Assembly (NCBI RefSeq): GCF_026745355.1
Contig: NC_079205.1
Coordinates: 54,622,025 to 54,686,024 of the forward strand
From: Beta vulgaris subsp. vulgaris
Taxonomy: Eukaryota > Streptophyta > Magnoliopsida > Caryophyllales > Amaranthaceae
DNA: 64,000 nucleotides
Reading direction: 5' to 3'
A program made the translations under genes and the position numbers. A model generated the notes under the pieces. The model had not been told where the DNA came from. It worked only from the letters and a program-made list of their open reading frames with translations, and searched no databases. The first letter of the stretch is position 1; every line of letters starts with the position of its first letter. This document shows positions 22,404 to 33,414 of this stretch, one piece after another.

Positions 22404-22572
22404 TTCGGCTTTGGGTGTGCAAGTAATACTGCAGTCGTAGTATACTTATAGGAGCTGGGGCCCTTTCAATTCCAAAATCCAAGTAGTCGTTGCCAAATAA
22501 ATTCTCAACCAAAAATGTATTTGGAGTATTAATGAACTCAACGTTAATTCTTGAGGCTTTGGGAACTGTCAA
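22384..22572 (-). CDS. Conserved 62-codon ORF overlapping the start of B1
   Basis: Starts MTVPKASRINVE, ends RNECHPC and stops 20 bases inside the B1 start region in another frame. The same 62-codon ORF precedes B2 and B3. Function unknown; it could be an upstream ORF or part of a lost 5' exon. No similarity recognised. Confidence 0.4.
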   Translation of the reverse strand: MTVPKASRINVEFINTPNTFLVENLFGNDYLDFGIERAPAPISILRLQYYLHTQSRNECHPC

Positions 22573-23344
22573 CTATTACTAACCCTTCGTCGTTTTTTTT
22601 TTTTTTTTTTTTTTTTTTGTGGTGACCTTTCCTTCTCTCGAGTGAGTTAGGACTTAGGAATTCCAATCCCCTCCCCCACTTTTGTATGGTTTTTTTTTTG
22701 GACAGCTAAAAACGATTTCATTTATAAAGGATCGTCAAACGGCATTTACAATTAATTTCTGAAAAATCGAAAATTCCAACACAAATATATAACACATAGA
22801 ATTAAATACATCTCAAATTCGATTAAAAATAGCCTTAATAATAAATAAAAAAAACATCTTATGAAGCAATACAATCTTTGAGTTCGCTCTAATTCAGCTT
22901 AACTTCCGTTAATGCATAGTCGTATGGGTGAAAATACTTATGTGGTCTTCTAGATTATTGCAGAGAATAGAAATTGTTAGATCTTCCTCCTTCGTTAAAC
23001 GAACAAAAAAGGAAATTGAACACCCTAAAATAAATATCATCTTAAAAGGATATATATATACTTATTGGAAGCAATTAAATGAATTTTTGGGGCTTACCAC
23101 CGGTACAAACACCCGTAGAAACCCCTACAAAGATTCACAATTGACGCCAAGAAGAAAAGAGATGAAAGAGAAAGAAGCAAGGTTAAAAATTAAAAGAAAA
23201 ACCTTCAAAAAAGAAGAAAAACCTAGCGATGGAGCTAGGAAAATTTCTTCCAAGGAGGATCCCTAGAGAGAGAAAAACTCTCCCAAGGAGAAATCCTAGA
23301 GGGAACCCAATCCACTTTTTGTAAGGTTAGATATCCACTCAATT
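22573..23344. other. B upstream region with long T-tract
   Basis: Starts with a run of about 30 T (22591-22618 area). Then come sequences shared with 29470-30245 and 36080-36873, including a second T-run followed by gatttcatttataaaggatc, which looks like the 3' end of a minus-strand non-LTR element. No gene found. On the minus strand it would hold the B1 promoter if B1 is transcribed. Confidence 0.5.
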
Positions 23345-25200
23345 CTAAGAGCCTTCTTGACAGATTGTTTATTAACCCTGAATGGTTGTCACTGTTCCCA
23401 GGTCTAAGGTGACTCTTTTAAAGCGTGGTCTATCAGATCACTGCCCGTTACATGTTCACAACGCAGACAAAAATTGGGGTCCGAAACCTTTTAGGTTTCA
23501 AAATTGTGGCTGACTGGCCCCAACTCCTAAAGATAGTAAAAGAATCATGGCAAGCATCCATGGTATCCCAACAAGCGAAAAACTCAAAGCAGTCCAAAAA
23601 GGTTAATTTGGAATCAAGATGAATTTGGCAATATTGATACAAAGATCTCAAACTTGGAAGCATCCATTCAACAACTAGACGAAATCTCCAATCACCGAGA
23701 TCTTAACCTGATTGAACTAGAAGAGAAAAGAACTGCTCAATCAGATTTATGGTTGTGGATGAAAAGGCGTGAAGTATACTGGGCACAAAACTAACGAATC
23801 TCGTGGCTCAAAGAAGTAGGAGACTGGAATACGAGATTTTTTCACACTGTAGCAACGAATAAAAGAAGAAAGAATTCAATTGAGTCCATTGATGTGAATG
23901 GTGAAGAATCTGGTGATCCATAAATAATTAAAAGAGAAGCAATATCCTATTTCAAGAAAATTTTCAAGGAGGATAATCACAATAGACCTACTTTCAAAGG
24001 TCTAAAGTTCAAGCAACTCTCAAGAAATCAAGCATCCTCCCTAATACTGCCTTTCTCAAATGAGGAGATTGATGAGGCAGTATAGTCATGTGCCGCAGAC
24101 AAGGCGCCAGGACCAGACGGATTCAATTTCAGATTCATAAAGAATGCCTGGGAAACGGTTATATCAGACATTTACGAAATTGTTCGTGAATTCTATGCCA
24201 CATCCCATCTTCCTAGAGGCTGCAACACAGCCTACATAACACTTATCCAAAAAGTAGACAAGCCAAAAAATTTCAATGATTATCGCCCAATCAGTATGGT
24301 TGGGTGTATTTATAAAATTATTGCCAAACTGCTGGCAAGAAGACTTCAGAAGGTGATGAATTCTCTTATTGGACCCCTACAATTCTCATACATTGAAGGA
24401 AGGAATATTCTGGATGGTGCACTGATTGCCAGTGAATTAATTGATTCCTGTAAAAAAAATCCATTGAGGCTGCACTTCTTAAAATGGACTTCCACAAAGC
24501 GTATGACAACATATCATGGCATTTTATTGAATGGGTTCTTTAGCAGATGAATTTTCCGGACACTTGGTCCAAGTGGATCATGACCTGCGTATCAACTGCA
24601 TCTGTGTCAATTCTGATCAACGGGTCACCATGTACTCCTTTCAAGCTCCAACGTGGCTTAAGGCAGGGTGACCCGCTTTCACCTTTTCTCATTGTTCTTA
24701 TTGCAGAATCTCTCAATCAAGTCATTATGAAAGCTACAGACCTGAGCCTTTGGAAAGGAATTGGAGTTGGTAATGGTGAACTCAATATCACCCACCTTCA
24801 ATATGCAGATGATACTTTGATCTTTTGCGATGCAAATATCGAATCACTCAAGAACATAAAAAAAGCACTCATTGTGTTTCAGTTGGCTTCCGGCTTCCAA
24901 ATCAATTTTCACAAGAGCTCCTTGATTGGGCTTAATACCTCAGACACTTGACAAAAATTGGCAGCGAACACGCTATTATGCAGAACAGGTGAAATTCCTT
25001 TCACCTATTTAGGGCTGCCCATTGGTGGAAATATTACGAGAATACAGTTATGGGATCCGATCTTATTAAAACTCTCCAAGAGACTTGCAACATGGAAAAG
25101 TAAGATGCTCTCAAATCTCAATTGAGGCAGGCTCCCTCTGATAAAATCATTGACAAGCTCCCATTTACTTTCAATCCGAGTAGATAGAGTAATAGGAACG
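23345..25200 (+). mobile_element. LINE fragment L1 (endonuclease end to RT), decayed
   Basis: Plus-strand plant LINE truncated at both ends and sharing both junctions with L2 (30246-32103). It reads the end of the endonuclease (LLDRLFINPEWLS; SDHCPLHVHNA in shifted frames), then the RT: NDYRPISMVGCIYKIIAKLL, RGLRQGDPLSPFL and HLQYADDTLIFCDA with the catalytic YADD. Compared with L2 it has extra stops (for example TAG near 24083 and TGA near 24949) and one-base deletions. Confidence 0.88.
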
Positions 25201-25353
25201 CATGTAGTACCGTTTACTACTTCCATAGTTTATTTACTTGCAATGGTTGACTTAAGTACTATTCATGCATTTACTTTCGCTGGAAATTTTTGAATAATAT
25301 ACAATATTTTTAGCATGCATGCATGTAAGATGTTTTTGAATTATCTTAATATA
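25201..25353. other. Spacer after L1
   Basis: Non-coding. It matches 32104-32260 in unit 2. Confidence 0.5.
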
Positions 25354-25697
25354 CTCCCTCCGTCCCATAATATAGTGCTTCATTTCCATTTTAGGTGTCC
25401 CAAAATATAGTGCTTGGTTCTATATTTAATTCCATAATTTTTTGTGATTTGCCTAGAAAAATCGTGCCATCATTATTTGTTTGCTTTTTGAAAATAGTTT
25501 TTTTGCTTTATTTATTCAACCCAAGGGTTGCATTTAATGCTCTTTTACCAATTATTCTTCATTCTCTCTCCTAAGATCACCTTTTTCCACACAATATATA
25601 TTTAATAATAAAAAGTTTTTACTTTCCTCTTAGATTCTATTTACCTTAATTCCCGTGAAAAAATGGAATCAAGCACTATATTATGGGACGGAGGGAG
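25354..25697. mobile_element. Stowaway-like MITE, present only in unit 1
   Basis: 344 bp with CTCCCTCCGTCCCATAATAT ends and TA duplication (25352-25353, 25698-25699). Unit 2 has the empty site (cttaatatatattttaac, near 32258). Confidence 0.93.
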
Positions 25698-26169
25698 TAT
25701 ATTTTAACATTGCAACTTTTTTTAAGGGATACATTGCAACTTATAATTTCACAAATATATAATTAGAGATATTAAAGGTCAAAGTTGTATATTGACAATC
25801 GTAAATGTCAAAAACGTTGCAAGTAAAGAAAAACGGAAAGTATATACATAAGCTTTATTAGATGCATCCAACACTAACAATTATATTTGCACACCTACAC
25901 TATTTGCTTACAACAAACACCATTTGACTTCCTCGTAGAGCACGGTACAGTATCAATCTAAGCACTGCCCTTTGTAATTTTGGTGCAGAACAACTAATTA
26001 AAACGTTCACCTATCAAATTAAGATTGAGATCAACACACATCAAAAAAAAACATATTGAGACCTTATATAATTAGATTCCAACCCCCTCTTTTAAGTTCT
26101 GTTAAGAGCTTGTACTAGTTACAAATAACACACACAATACACCAAAGTTATGCATGAACTAATTCAACG
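25698..26169. other. Spacer between L1 and A2
   Basis: Non-coding. It matches 32262-32739 in unit 2. It contains the 3' flank of A2. Confidence 0.5.
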
Positions 26170-26841
26170 TCATAGGGAGGTCAAGAGCTTGTAACCAATT
26201 TGGTAATAAGCATAAGCATCATTAAGAGCACTCCTGATTTGTTCATCCGTTAAAACTGTTCTATTATTCTCATTAACCACAATTTCGGCAGTTTCACCTT
26301 GATATGCAACCCCAAATTCCTTGGCAAGATCACCCAAACTCAACTAAGTGAGTGCCGGTTTTCTTAACGCAACCGCAGCTAAATCTCCCACTTTTACTCC
26401 AACTTCTAAATTGCTAAAATTTTGTACCCAATTTTTCATGTCGGGCAAAGTTGTAGCTCCAACAAAGCAAATTTTGGGATCATTTAGGAAAGTATGCAAA
26501 GATTGAGGAGCAACGCCAGACTTAGCAATGTAGTCCAAGTGAATAATTAAGCAGCGGCGAAACACGCATAGGACTAATATATGTTGCTTTATAATATGAC
26601 TTCCACCATTGGGTTTGAGTTTGGTCTTAATGTCTAGGCCAACAACCTTAGCGTTACATTCGAGAACGTCGAAGATCAAAATGTGCTTGTCGACAGCCTC
26701 TGCGCTGTCTAATACATGGGTAGTGATCTGATCTCCGTGAAGGTTGATCTTGGAAGATCCCATTTGTAAGAGGAATTCAATAGGAATGTTGGAGTAGTGT
26801 GGTGGTAGTGGTGGTGGTGGTGAGTTACGTGATCTTTTCAT
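26170..26841 (-). pseudogene. A2: WEX-like exonuclease gene with one premature stop
   Basis: 224 codons from MKRSRNSPPPPLPPHYSN to the TGA at 26170. A TAG after RKPALT (26344-26346) is the only stop; the frame continues open as LSLGDLAKEFGVAYQGETAE to NDAYAYYQIGYKLLTSL. Landmarks of the 3'-5' exonuclease (DnaQ/DEDDy) fold: VVGLDIKTK (motif I, Asp kept, Glu replaced by Lys), RRCLIIHLDYI, FVGATTLPDMKNW (motif II Asp kept) and LTDEQIRSALNDAYAYY (motif III Asp kept; the Tyr four residues before it is Ser). Two compensating indels change the segment ILIFDVLE relative to IADLRRYLE in A3. Without readthrough it would make a 165-residue protein lacking motif III. Confidence 0.87.
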
Positions 26842-28627
26842 TTTGTAACAAATGATACTTCTATTGTATTTCTACTGTTTTTGGAGAGTGATTTCCTAGG
26901 ACTCTAGGAGATTGTATATACTATTAATAGTACTATAGTCGAGGCCTCGGAACTTTATTTTCTTGTAAACAATTATGATTAATTGGTTCTAGAAAATTCA
27001 TTTTAATCAACATTTTAGTTATTTCCGAGGTTATTGTGGGATTACTATGTATTACTAGTATAACTTTACCTTCTCAAGCCATTTGGAAAGACCGTGCCCA
27101 ATAACTCTTGAAATAATCATATTTGCCCTCTATTTCGAATTTGTGCATTTTATATTATTCTCTAATCTTATACTCTTTTCGTCTCAAAAAGGCACTCGTC
27201 TCTCCATTTCTCATAACGAAAATACAAAAGGAACATTTAGTAATGATGTTTTGATTGTTGTGCTGGGTAAATGATTTATTTGAAGTTGTTGAATCATCAA
27301 CATTTTTACCGTTATTGAATGCTTCAAATAAGAAAATGGAATTTCAATAAATATGTATAAATATCACTTTATGGTGAAGGTAATTAAAGAGTATTTTGCA
27401 TTGCTATGTATAAACTGAAAACGCTGGGAATTAAAGATCAAAGAAGGGCCCGTAAGAAAAAGAAGATCAAAGAAGGGAATGGAATGGAGGTGTGATCTTC
27501 AATTATACTAAAAGTAATTTGCTATCTGATCTCTTACATTAAAAAAAAATATATGATAAATCCTCTGAATGCAAATTTTAAGTCATTACTTATCACTAAG
27601 AAAATTTTAATTAAAATCCAAATCCACTAAAATTAGCGTAAGTGATTAAGATGCCTTTTCATCGATGGCACAATGCTCTCTTATTCATCCTTAGGAGTAG
27701 TAATACATGTTCTTTATCTTTATTATTTTGGTAGGTGACGAATAGTACTGTCATACTGAACCATAATTCGACATATATCAACCACGTTCAACTACACAAG
27801 CAAGACCTCTTACAAAAGGGAAGGAAAAGTAAGGGAAACCCCCAACTCGAAAATGCTCCCTCATTGCAACCTCAGACTCATTGAGTGTAACTTATCAGAT
27901 GCAAAATTTTACTTAGTTCCACGATACAACCCAAGCTTTACTTGGTTGTACTACACTACCTCCTCTTTCCATACTCACGAAGCCATGGTAATGAATTGCT
28001 GACATATAGTGTGAAGTTTTTTCAGGTAAGGAGAATTTCCTTGCAAGGAGGTGGGAGATAGGACCTTACAACCATCTTAATTACCCATGTGACAGGGGTT
28101 CGATTCTAACCTCCCCATGTGACAGGGGTTCTTAATTAAGGCGGCTTGGCCCTTAATCCTAAGCTCACATACGATATGAAGTGTGATGCAAATATTTTTT
28201 TTAAATAAGGAGAATTCTCTTGCAAGGAAGAAGAAAAATTGGAGATCCGTCTTGCTAGGGGTGAGAATCGAACCCCTGTCACATGGGTAGAAGGAAGACC
28301 TTACAACCATTAAGCCAACCTTGATCCTCAGTGTGATACAAATATATATATATAATCATTCCTGCAAATATTCATATATCAACCTTACGTATACATAACA
28401 ATAACGTAAATAAAGATACAAACACATCAATATAACAAACCCAATTTACTTAATTATTACTTGTACGGTCTTCAGAATGAAAGAGCTAGCTACAAAGAAT
28501 AACATCCGAAAGTAGGCAAAACCAGCTGCTTATAGAAGTACTAAACCAGAATGTTTACCTTTCCACAAAAAAGAGTAGTAAACTAGAAATACTAATACCC
28601 ATAAATTCTAGAGAATAACATTATTAA
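26842..28627. other. Spacer of unit 2 (between A2 and B2)
   Basis: Non-coding. It corresponds to 19635-21733 without the MITE. SINE-like segments at 28012-28325 repeat those of unit 1. On the minus strand the stretch right of 26841 would hold the A2 promoter. Confidence 0.6.
28012..28325 (-). repeat. tRNA-like (SINE-type) segments, unit 2 copy
   Basis: Copies of 21054-21440 with GGTTCGATTC box-B-like motifs on the minus strand (near 28100 and 28265). No tRNA fold. Confidence 0.45.
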
Positions 28628-29299
28628 TCAACCAGAATACTCATTTTTAACATGTGAGTTTCCATTGATTGTGGTCAATTGCAAGAGCTTGCAACCAACT
28701 TGGTAGTAAGCAACAGCATCCCTGATAGCGGTCTTAACCATTTCCTCGGACAACACCGTCGGAATCCTCCAATCAACCGCAATAGCTATTCTACTTTCAA
28801 TTGAACGACTATCATATTGAACTCCAATTTCACGAGCTAAATCAGCCAGAGTTGAATTAATGAGACCTGGTTTCTTGAGAACCATAGCAGCCAATTCGCC
28901 TGCTCCAACAGAAAGTGAGCCCGTGTTCCAATTAATTGGACATGCTGTTCCAACAAAGCAAATACTGGAATCCTTCAAAATTTTGCAGAGATTTGCTGCT
29001 AAAGGATGCAGCGAAATATTATCCACGTGAACAATGAGGCAGCGGTTACTAGCGTAAAGAACTAATAACGACCCAATTTTTTGCGAACAACATGCTACCT
29101 TATTAGTAGATACTTTGCTAACAATATCAAGCCCTACAACTTCGACCTTATTACTTACGATGTGGGAATGGAAGTCGGAAATGTGGTCATCGATAAGAGT
29201 TTCAGAACTAACGGTGTTTACAATCACAGTAACACCATGAATATTGATTTTAGGATAAGTTCCCATATTTTTAAGGTACTTAGCAGGGATGGCACTCAT
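28628..29299 (-). CDS. B2: intact WEX-like pseudo-exonuclease
   Basis: Single-exon 223-residue protein starting MSAIPAKYLKNMGTYPKIN. The KYL-x-x-MG start block is shared with type C (MIPTKYLCKMG) and type A (EFLLQMG), supporting this ATG. It has the exonuclease-fold landmarks VVGLDIVSKVS (motif I, Asp kept, Glu replaced by Val), NRCLIVHVDNI, SICFVGTACPINWNTGS (motif II Asp absent), ELAAMVLKKPGL, TLADLAREIGVQYDS and MVKTAIRDAVAYYQVGCKL (motif III Asp kept, Tyr replaced by Thr). Two of five catalytic residues remain, so nuclease activity is unlikely. In known relatives the fold degrades DNA or RNA 3' ends; this protein may bind nucleic acid or partners instead, which is inference. A 62-codon ORF overlaps its start. 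Confidence 0.85.
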   Translation of the reverse strand: MSAIPAKYLKNMGTYPKINIHGVTVIVNTVSSETLIDDHISDFHSHIVSNKVEVVGLDIVSKVSTNKVACCSQKIGSLLVLYASNRCLIVHVDNISLHPLAANLCKILKDSSICFVGTACPINWNTGSLSVGAGELAAMVLKKPGLINSTLADLAREIGVQYDSRSIESRIAIAVDWRIPTVLSEEMVKTAIRDAVAYYQVGCKLLQLTTINGNSHVKNEYSG

Positions 29300-29468
29300 T
29301 TCGGCTTTGGGTGTGCAAGTAATACTGCAGTCGTAGTATACTTATAGGAGCTGGGGCCCTTTCAATTCCAAAATCCAAGTAGTCGTTGCCAAATAAATTC
29401 TCAACCAAAAATGTATTTGGAGTATTAATGAACTCAACGTTAATTCTTGAGGCTTTGGGAACTGTCAA
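29280..29468 (-). CDS. Conserved 62-codon ORF overlapping the start of B2
   Basis: Identical in length to the copies before B1 and B3: MTVPKASRINVE...RNECHPC. It ends TAA 20 bases inside B2 in a different frame. If B2 is transcribed from upstream, this would be an overlapping upstream ORF that lowers B2 translation; alternatively it is a relic of a longer N-terminus. Not recognised as any family. Confidence 0.4.
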   Translation of the reverse strand: MTVPKASRINVEFINTPNTFLVENLFGNDYLDFGIERAPAPISILRLQYYLHTQSRNECHPC

Positions 29469-30245
29469 CTATTACTAACCCTTCGTCGTTTTTTTTTTTT
29501 TTTTTTTTTTTTTGTGGTGACCTTTCCTTCTCTCGAGTGAGTTAGGACTTAGGAATTCCAATCCCCTCCCCCACTTTTTGTATGGTTTTTTTTTTGGACA
29601 GCTAAAAACGATTTCATTTATAAAGGATCGTCAAACGGCATTTACAATTAATTTCTGAAAAATCGAAAAATTCCAACACAAATATATAACACCATAGAAT
29701 TAAATACATCTCAAATTCGATTAAAAATAGCCTTAATAATAAATAAAAAAAACATCTTATGAAGCAATACAATCTTTGAGTTCGCTCTAATTCAGCTTAA
29801 CTTCCGTTAATGCATAGTCGTATGGGTGAAAATACTTATGTGGTCTTCTAGATTATTGCAGAGAATAGAAATTGTTAGATCTTCCTCCTTCGTTAAACGA
29901 ACAAAAAAGGAAATTGAACACCCTAAAATAAATATCATCTTAAGGATGGGATATATATACTTATTGGAAGCAATTAAATGAATTTTTGGGGCTTACCACC
30001 GGTACAAACACCCGTAGAAACCCCTACAAAGATTCACAATTGACGCCAAGAAGAAAAGAGATGAAAGAGAAAGAAGCAAGGTTAAAAATTAAAAGAAAAA
30101 CCTTCAAAAAAGAAGAAAAACCTAGCGATGGAGCTAGGAAAATTTCTTCCAAGGAGGATCCCTAGAGAGAGAAAAAACTCTCCCAAGGAGAAATCCTAGA
30201 GGGAACCCAATCCACTTTTTGTAAGGTTAGATATGCCACTCAATT
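29469..30245. other. B2 upstream region
   Basis: Copy of 22573-23344 with a long T-run at about 29490-29513. No gene seen. Confidence 0.5.
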
Positions 30246-32103
30246 CTAAGAGCCTTCTTGACAGATTGTTTATTAACCCTGAATGGTTGTCACTGTTCCC
30301 AGGTCTAAGGGTGACTCTTTTAAAGCGTGGTCTATCAGATCACTGCCCGTTACATGTTCACAACGCAGACAAAAATTGGGGTCCGAAACCTTTTAGGTTT
30401 CAAATTGTTGGCTGACTGGCCCCAACTGCCTAAAGATAGTAAAAGAATCATGGCAAGCATCCAGTGGTATCCCAACAAGCGAAAAACTCAAAGCAGTCCG
30501 AAAAAGGCTTAAGGTTTGGAATCAAGATGAATTTGGCAATATTGATACAAAGATCTCAAACTTGGAAGCATCCATTCAACAACTAGACGAAATCTCCAAT
30601 CACCGAGATCTTAACCTGATTGAACTAGAAGAGAAAAGAACTGCTCAATCAGATTTATGGTTGTGGATGAAAAGGCGTGAAGTATACTGGGCACAAAACT
30701 CACGAATCTCGTGGCTCAAAGAAGGAGACCGGAATACGAGATTTTTTCACACTGTAGCAACGAATAAAAAGAAGAAAGAATTCAATTGAGTCCATTGATG
30801 TGAATGGTGAAGAATCTGGTGATCCATAAATAATTAAAAGAGAAGCAATATCCTATTTCAAGAAAATTTTCAAGGAGGATAATCACAATAGACCTACTTT
30901 CAAAGGTCTAAAGTTCAAGCAACTCTCAAGAAATCAAGCATCCTCCCTAATACTGCCTTTCTCAAATGAGGAGATTGATGAGGCAGTATCGTCATGTGCC
31001 GCAGACAAGGCGCCAGGACCAGACGGATTCAATTTCAGATTCATAAAGAATGCCTGGGAAATGGTTAAATCAGACATTTATGAAATTGTTCGTGAATTCT
31101 ATGCCACATCCCATCTTCCTAGAGGCTGCAACACAGCGTACATAACACTTATCCAAAAAGTAGACAAGCCAAAAAATTTCAATGATTATCGCCCAATCAG
31201 TATGGTTGGGTGTATATATAAAATTATTGCCAAACTGCTGGCAAGAAGACTTCAGAAGGTGATGAATTCTCTTATTGGACCCCTACAATTCTCATACATT
31301 GAAGGAAGGAATATTCTGGATGGTGTACTGATTGCCAGTGAATTAATTGATTCCTGTAAAAAAAATCCATTGAGGCTGCACTTCTTAAACTGGACTTCCA
31401 CAAAGCGTATGACAACATATCATGGCATTTTACTGAATGGGTTCTTGAGCAGATGAATTTTCCGGACACTTGGTCCAAGTGGATCATGACCTGCGTATCA
31501 ACTGCATCTGTGTCAATTCTGATCAACGGGGCACCATGTACTCCTTTCAAGCTCCAGCGTGGCTTAAGGCAGGGTGACCCGCTTTCACCTTTTCTCTTTG
31601 TTCTTATTGCAGAATCTCTCAATCAAGTCATTATGAAAGCTACAGACCTGAGCATTTGGAAAGGAATTGGAGTTGGTAATGGTGAACTCAATATCACCCA
31701 CCTTCAATATGCAGATGATACTTTGATCTTTTGCGATGCAAATATCGAATCACTCAAGAACATAAAAAAAGCACTCATTGTGTTTCAGTTGGCTTCCGGC
31801 CTCCAAATCAATTTTCACAAGAGCTCCTTGATTGGGCTTAATACCTCAGACACTTGGCAAAAATTGGCAGCGAACACGCTATTATGCAGAACAGGTGAAA
31901 TTCCTTTCACCTATTTTGGGCTGCCCATTGGTGGAAATATTACGAGAATACAGTTATGGGATCCGATCTTATTAAAACTCTCCAAGAGACTTGCAACATG
32001 GAAAAGTAAGATGCTCTCAAATCTCAATTGGAGGCAGGCTCCCTCTGATAAAATCATCATTGACAAGTCTCCCATTTACTTTCAATCCGAGAAGATAGAG
32101 TAA
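30246..32103 (+). mobile_element. LINE fragment L2 (endonuclease end to RT)
   Basis: Better preserved copy of L1. It starts inside the endonuclease (SKSLLDRLFINPEWLSLFPG, GLSDHCPLHVHNA), runs through LEEKRTAQSDLWLWMKRRE and SRISWLKEGDRNTRFFHT, then RT blocks NDYRPISMVGCIYKIIAKLL, KLDFHKAYDNISW (in a frame shifted after an 8-A run), RGLRQGDPLSPFLF, HLQYADDTLIFCDA and PFTYFGLPIGGNITR. It lacks the 5' ORF1, the zinc-binding and RNase H ends and a poly(A), so it is a both-ends-truncated fragment carried along with the tandem duplication. Confidence 0.9.
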
Positions 32104-32739
32104 ATAGGAACGCATGTAGTACCGTTTACTACTTCCATAGTTTATTTACTTGCAATGGTTGACTTAAGTACTATTCATGCATTTACTTTCGCTGGAAATT
32201 TTTGAATAATATACAATATTTTTAGCATGCATGCATGTAAGATGTTTTTGGATTATCTTAATATATATTTTAACATTGCAACTTTTTTTAAGGGATACAT
32301 TGCAACTTATAATTTCACAAATATATAATTAGAGATATTAAAGGTCAAAGTTGTATATTGACAATCGTAAATGTCAAAAACGTTGCAAGTAAAGAAAAAC
32401 GGAAGAAGTATATACATAAGCTTTATTAGATGCATCCAACACTAACAATTATATTTGCACACCTACACTATTTGCTTACACACAAACACCATTTGACTTC
32501 CTCGGTAGAGCACGGGTACAGTATCAATCTAAGCACTGCCCTTTGTAATTTTGGTGCAGAACAACTAATTAAAACGTTCACCTATCAAATTAAGATTGAG
32601 ATCAACACACATCAAAAAAAAACATATTGAGACCTTATATAATTAGATTCCAACCCCTCTTTTAAGTTCTGTTAAGAGCTTGTACTAGTTACAAATAACA
32701 CACACAATACACCAAAGTTATGCATGAACTAATTCAACG
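32104..32739. other. Spacer between L2 and A3
   Basis: Non-coding. It corresponds to 25201-26169 without the unit-1 MITE. Confidence 0.5.
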
Positions 32740-33414
32740 TCATAGGGAGGTCAAGAGCTTGTAACCAATTTGGTAATAAGCATAAGCATCATTAAGAGCA
32801 CTCCTGATTTGTTCATCCGTTAAAACTGTTCTATTATTCTCATTAACCACAATTTCGGCAGTTTCACCTTGATATGCAACCCCAAATTCCTTGGCAAGAT
32901 CACCCAAACTCAACTAAGTGAGTGCCGGTTTTCTTAACACAACCGCAGCTAAATCTCCCACTTTTACTCCAACTTCTAAATTGCTAAAATTTTGTACCCA
33001 ATTTTTCATGTCGGGCAAAGTTGTAGCTCCAACAAAGCAAATTTTGGGATCATTTAGGAAAGTATGCAAAGATTGAGGAGCAATGCCAGACTTAGTAATG
33101 TAGTCCAGGTGAATAATTAAGCAGCGGCGAAACACGCATAAGACTAATATATGTTGCTTTATAATATGACTTCCACCATTGGGTTTGAGTTTGGTCTTAA
33201 TGTCTAGGCCAACAACCTTAGCGTTACATTCGAGATAACGTCGAAGATCAGCAATGTGCTTGTCGACAACCTCTGCGCTGTCTAATACATGGGTAGTGAT
33301 CTGATCTCCGTGAAGGTTGATCTTGGAAGAGCCCATTTGTAAGAGGAATTCAATAGGGATGTTGGAGTAGTGTGGTGTTAGTGGTGGTGGTGGTGAGTTA
33401 CGTGATCTTTTCAT
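32740..33414 (-). pseudogene. A3: WEX-like exonuclease gene with the same premature stop as A2
   Basis: 225 codons. MKRSRNSPPPPLTPHYSN start; DKHIADLRRYLECNAKVVGLDIK covers motif I with Asp kept and Glu replaced by Lys; FVGATTLPDMKNW keeps the motif II Asp. TAG follows RKPALT at 32914-32916, as in A2, and the frame then stays open to NDAYAYYQIGYKLLTSL and a TGA at 32740. The shared stop shows that the lesion predates the A2/A3 duplication. The predicted product without readthrough is 166 residues. Confidence 0.87.
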
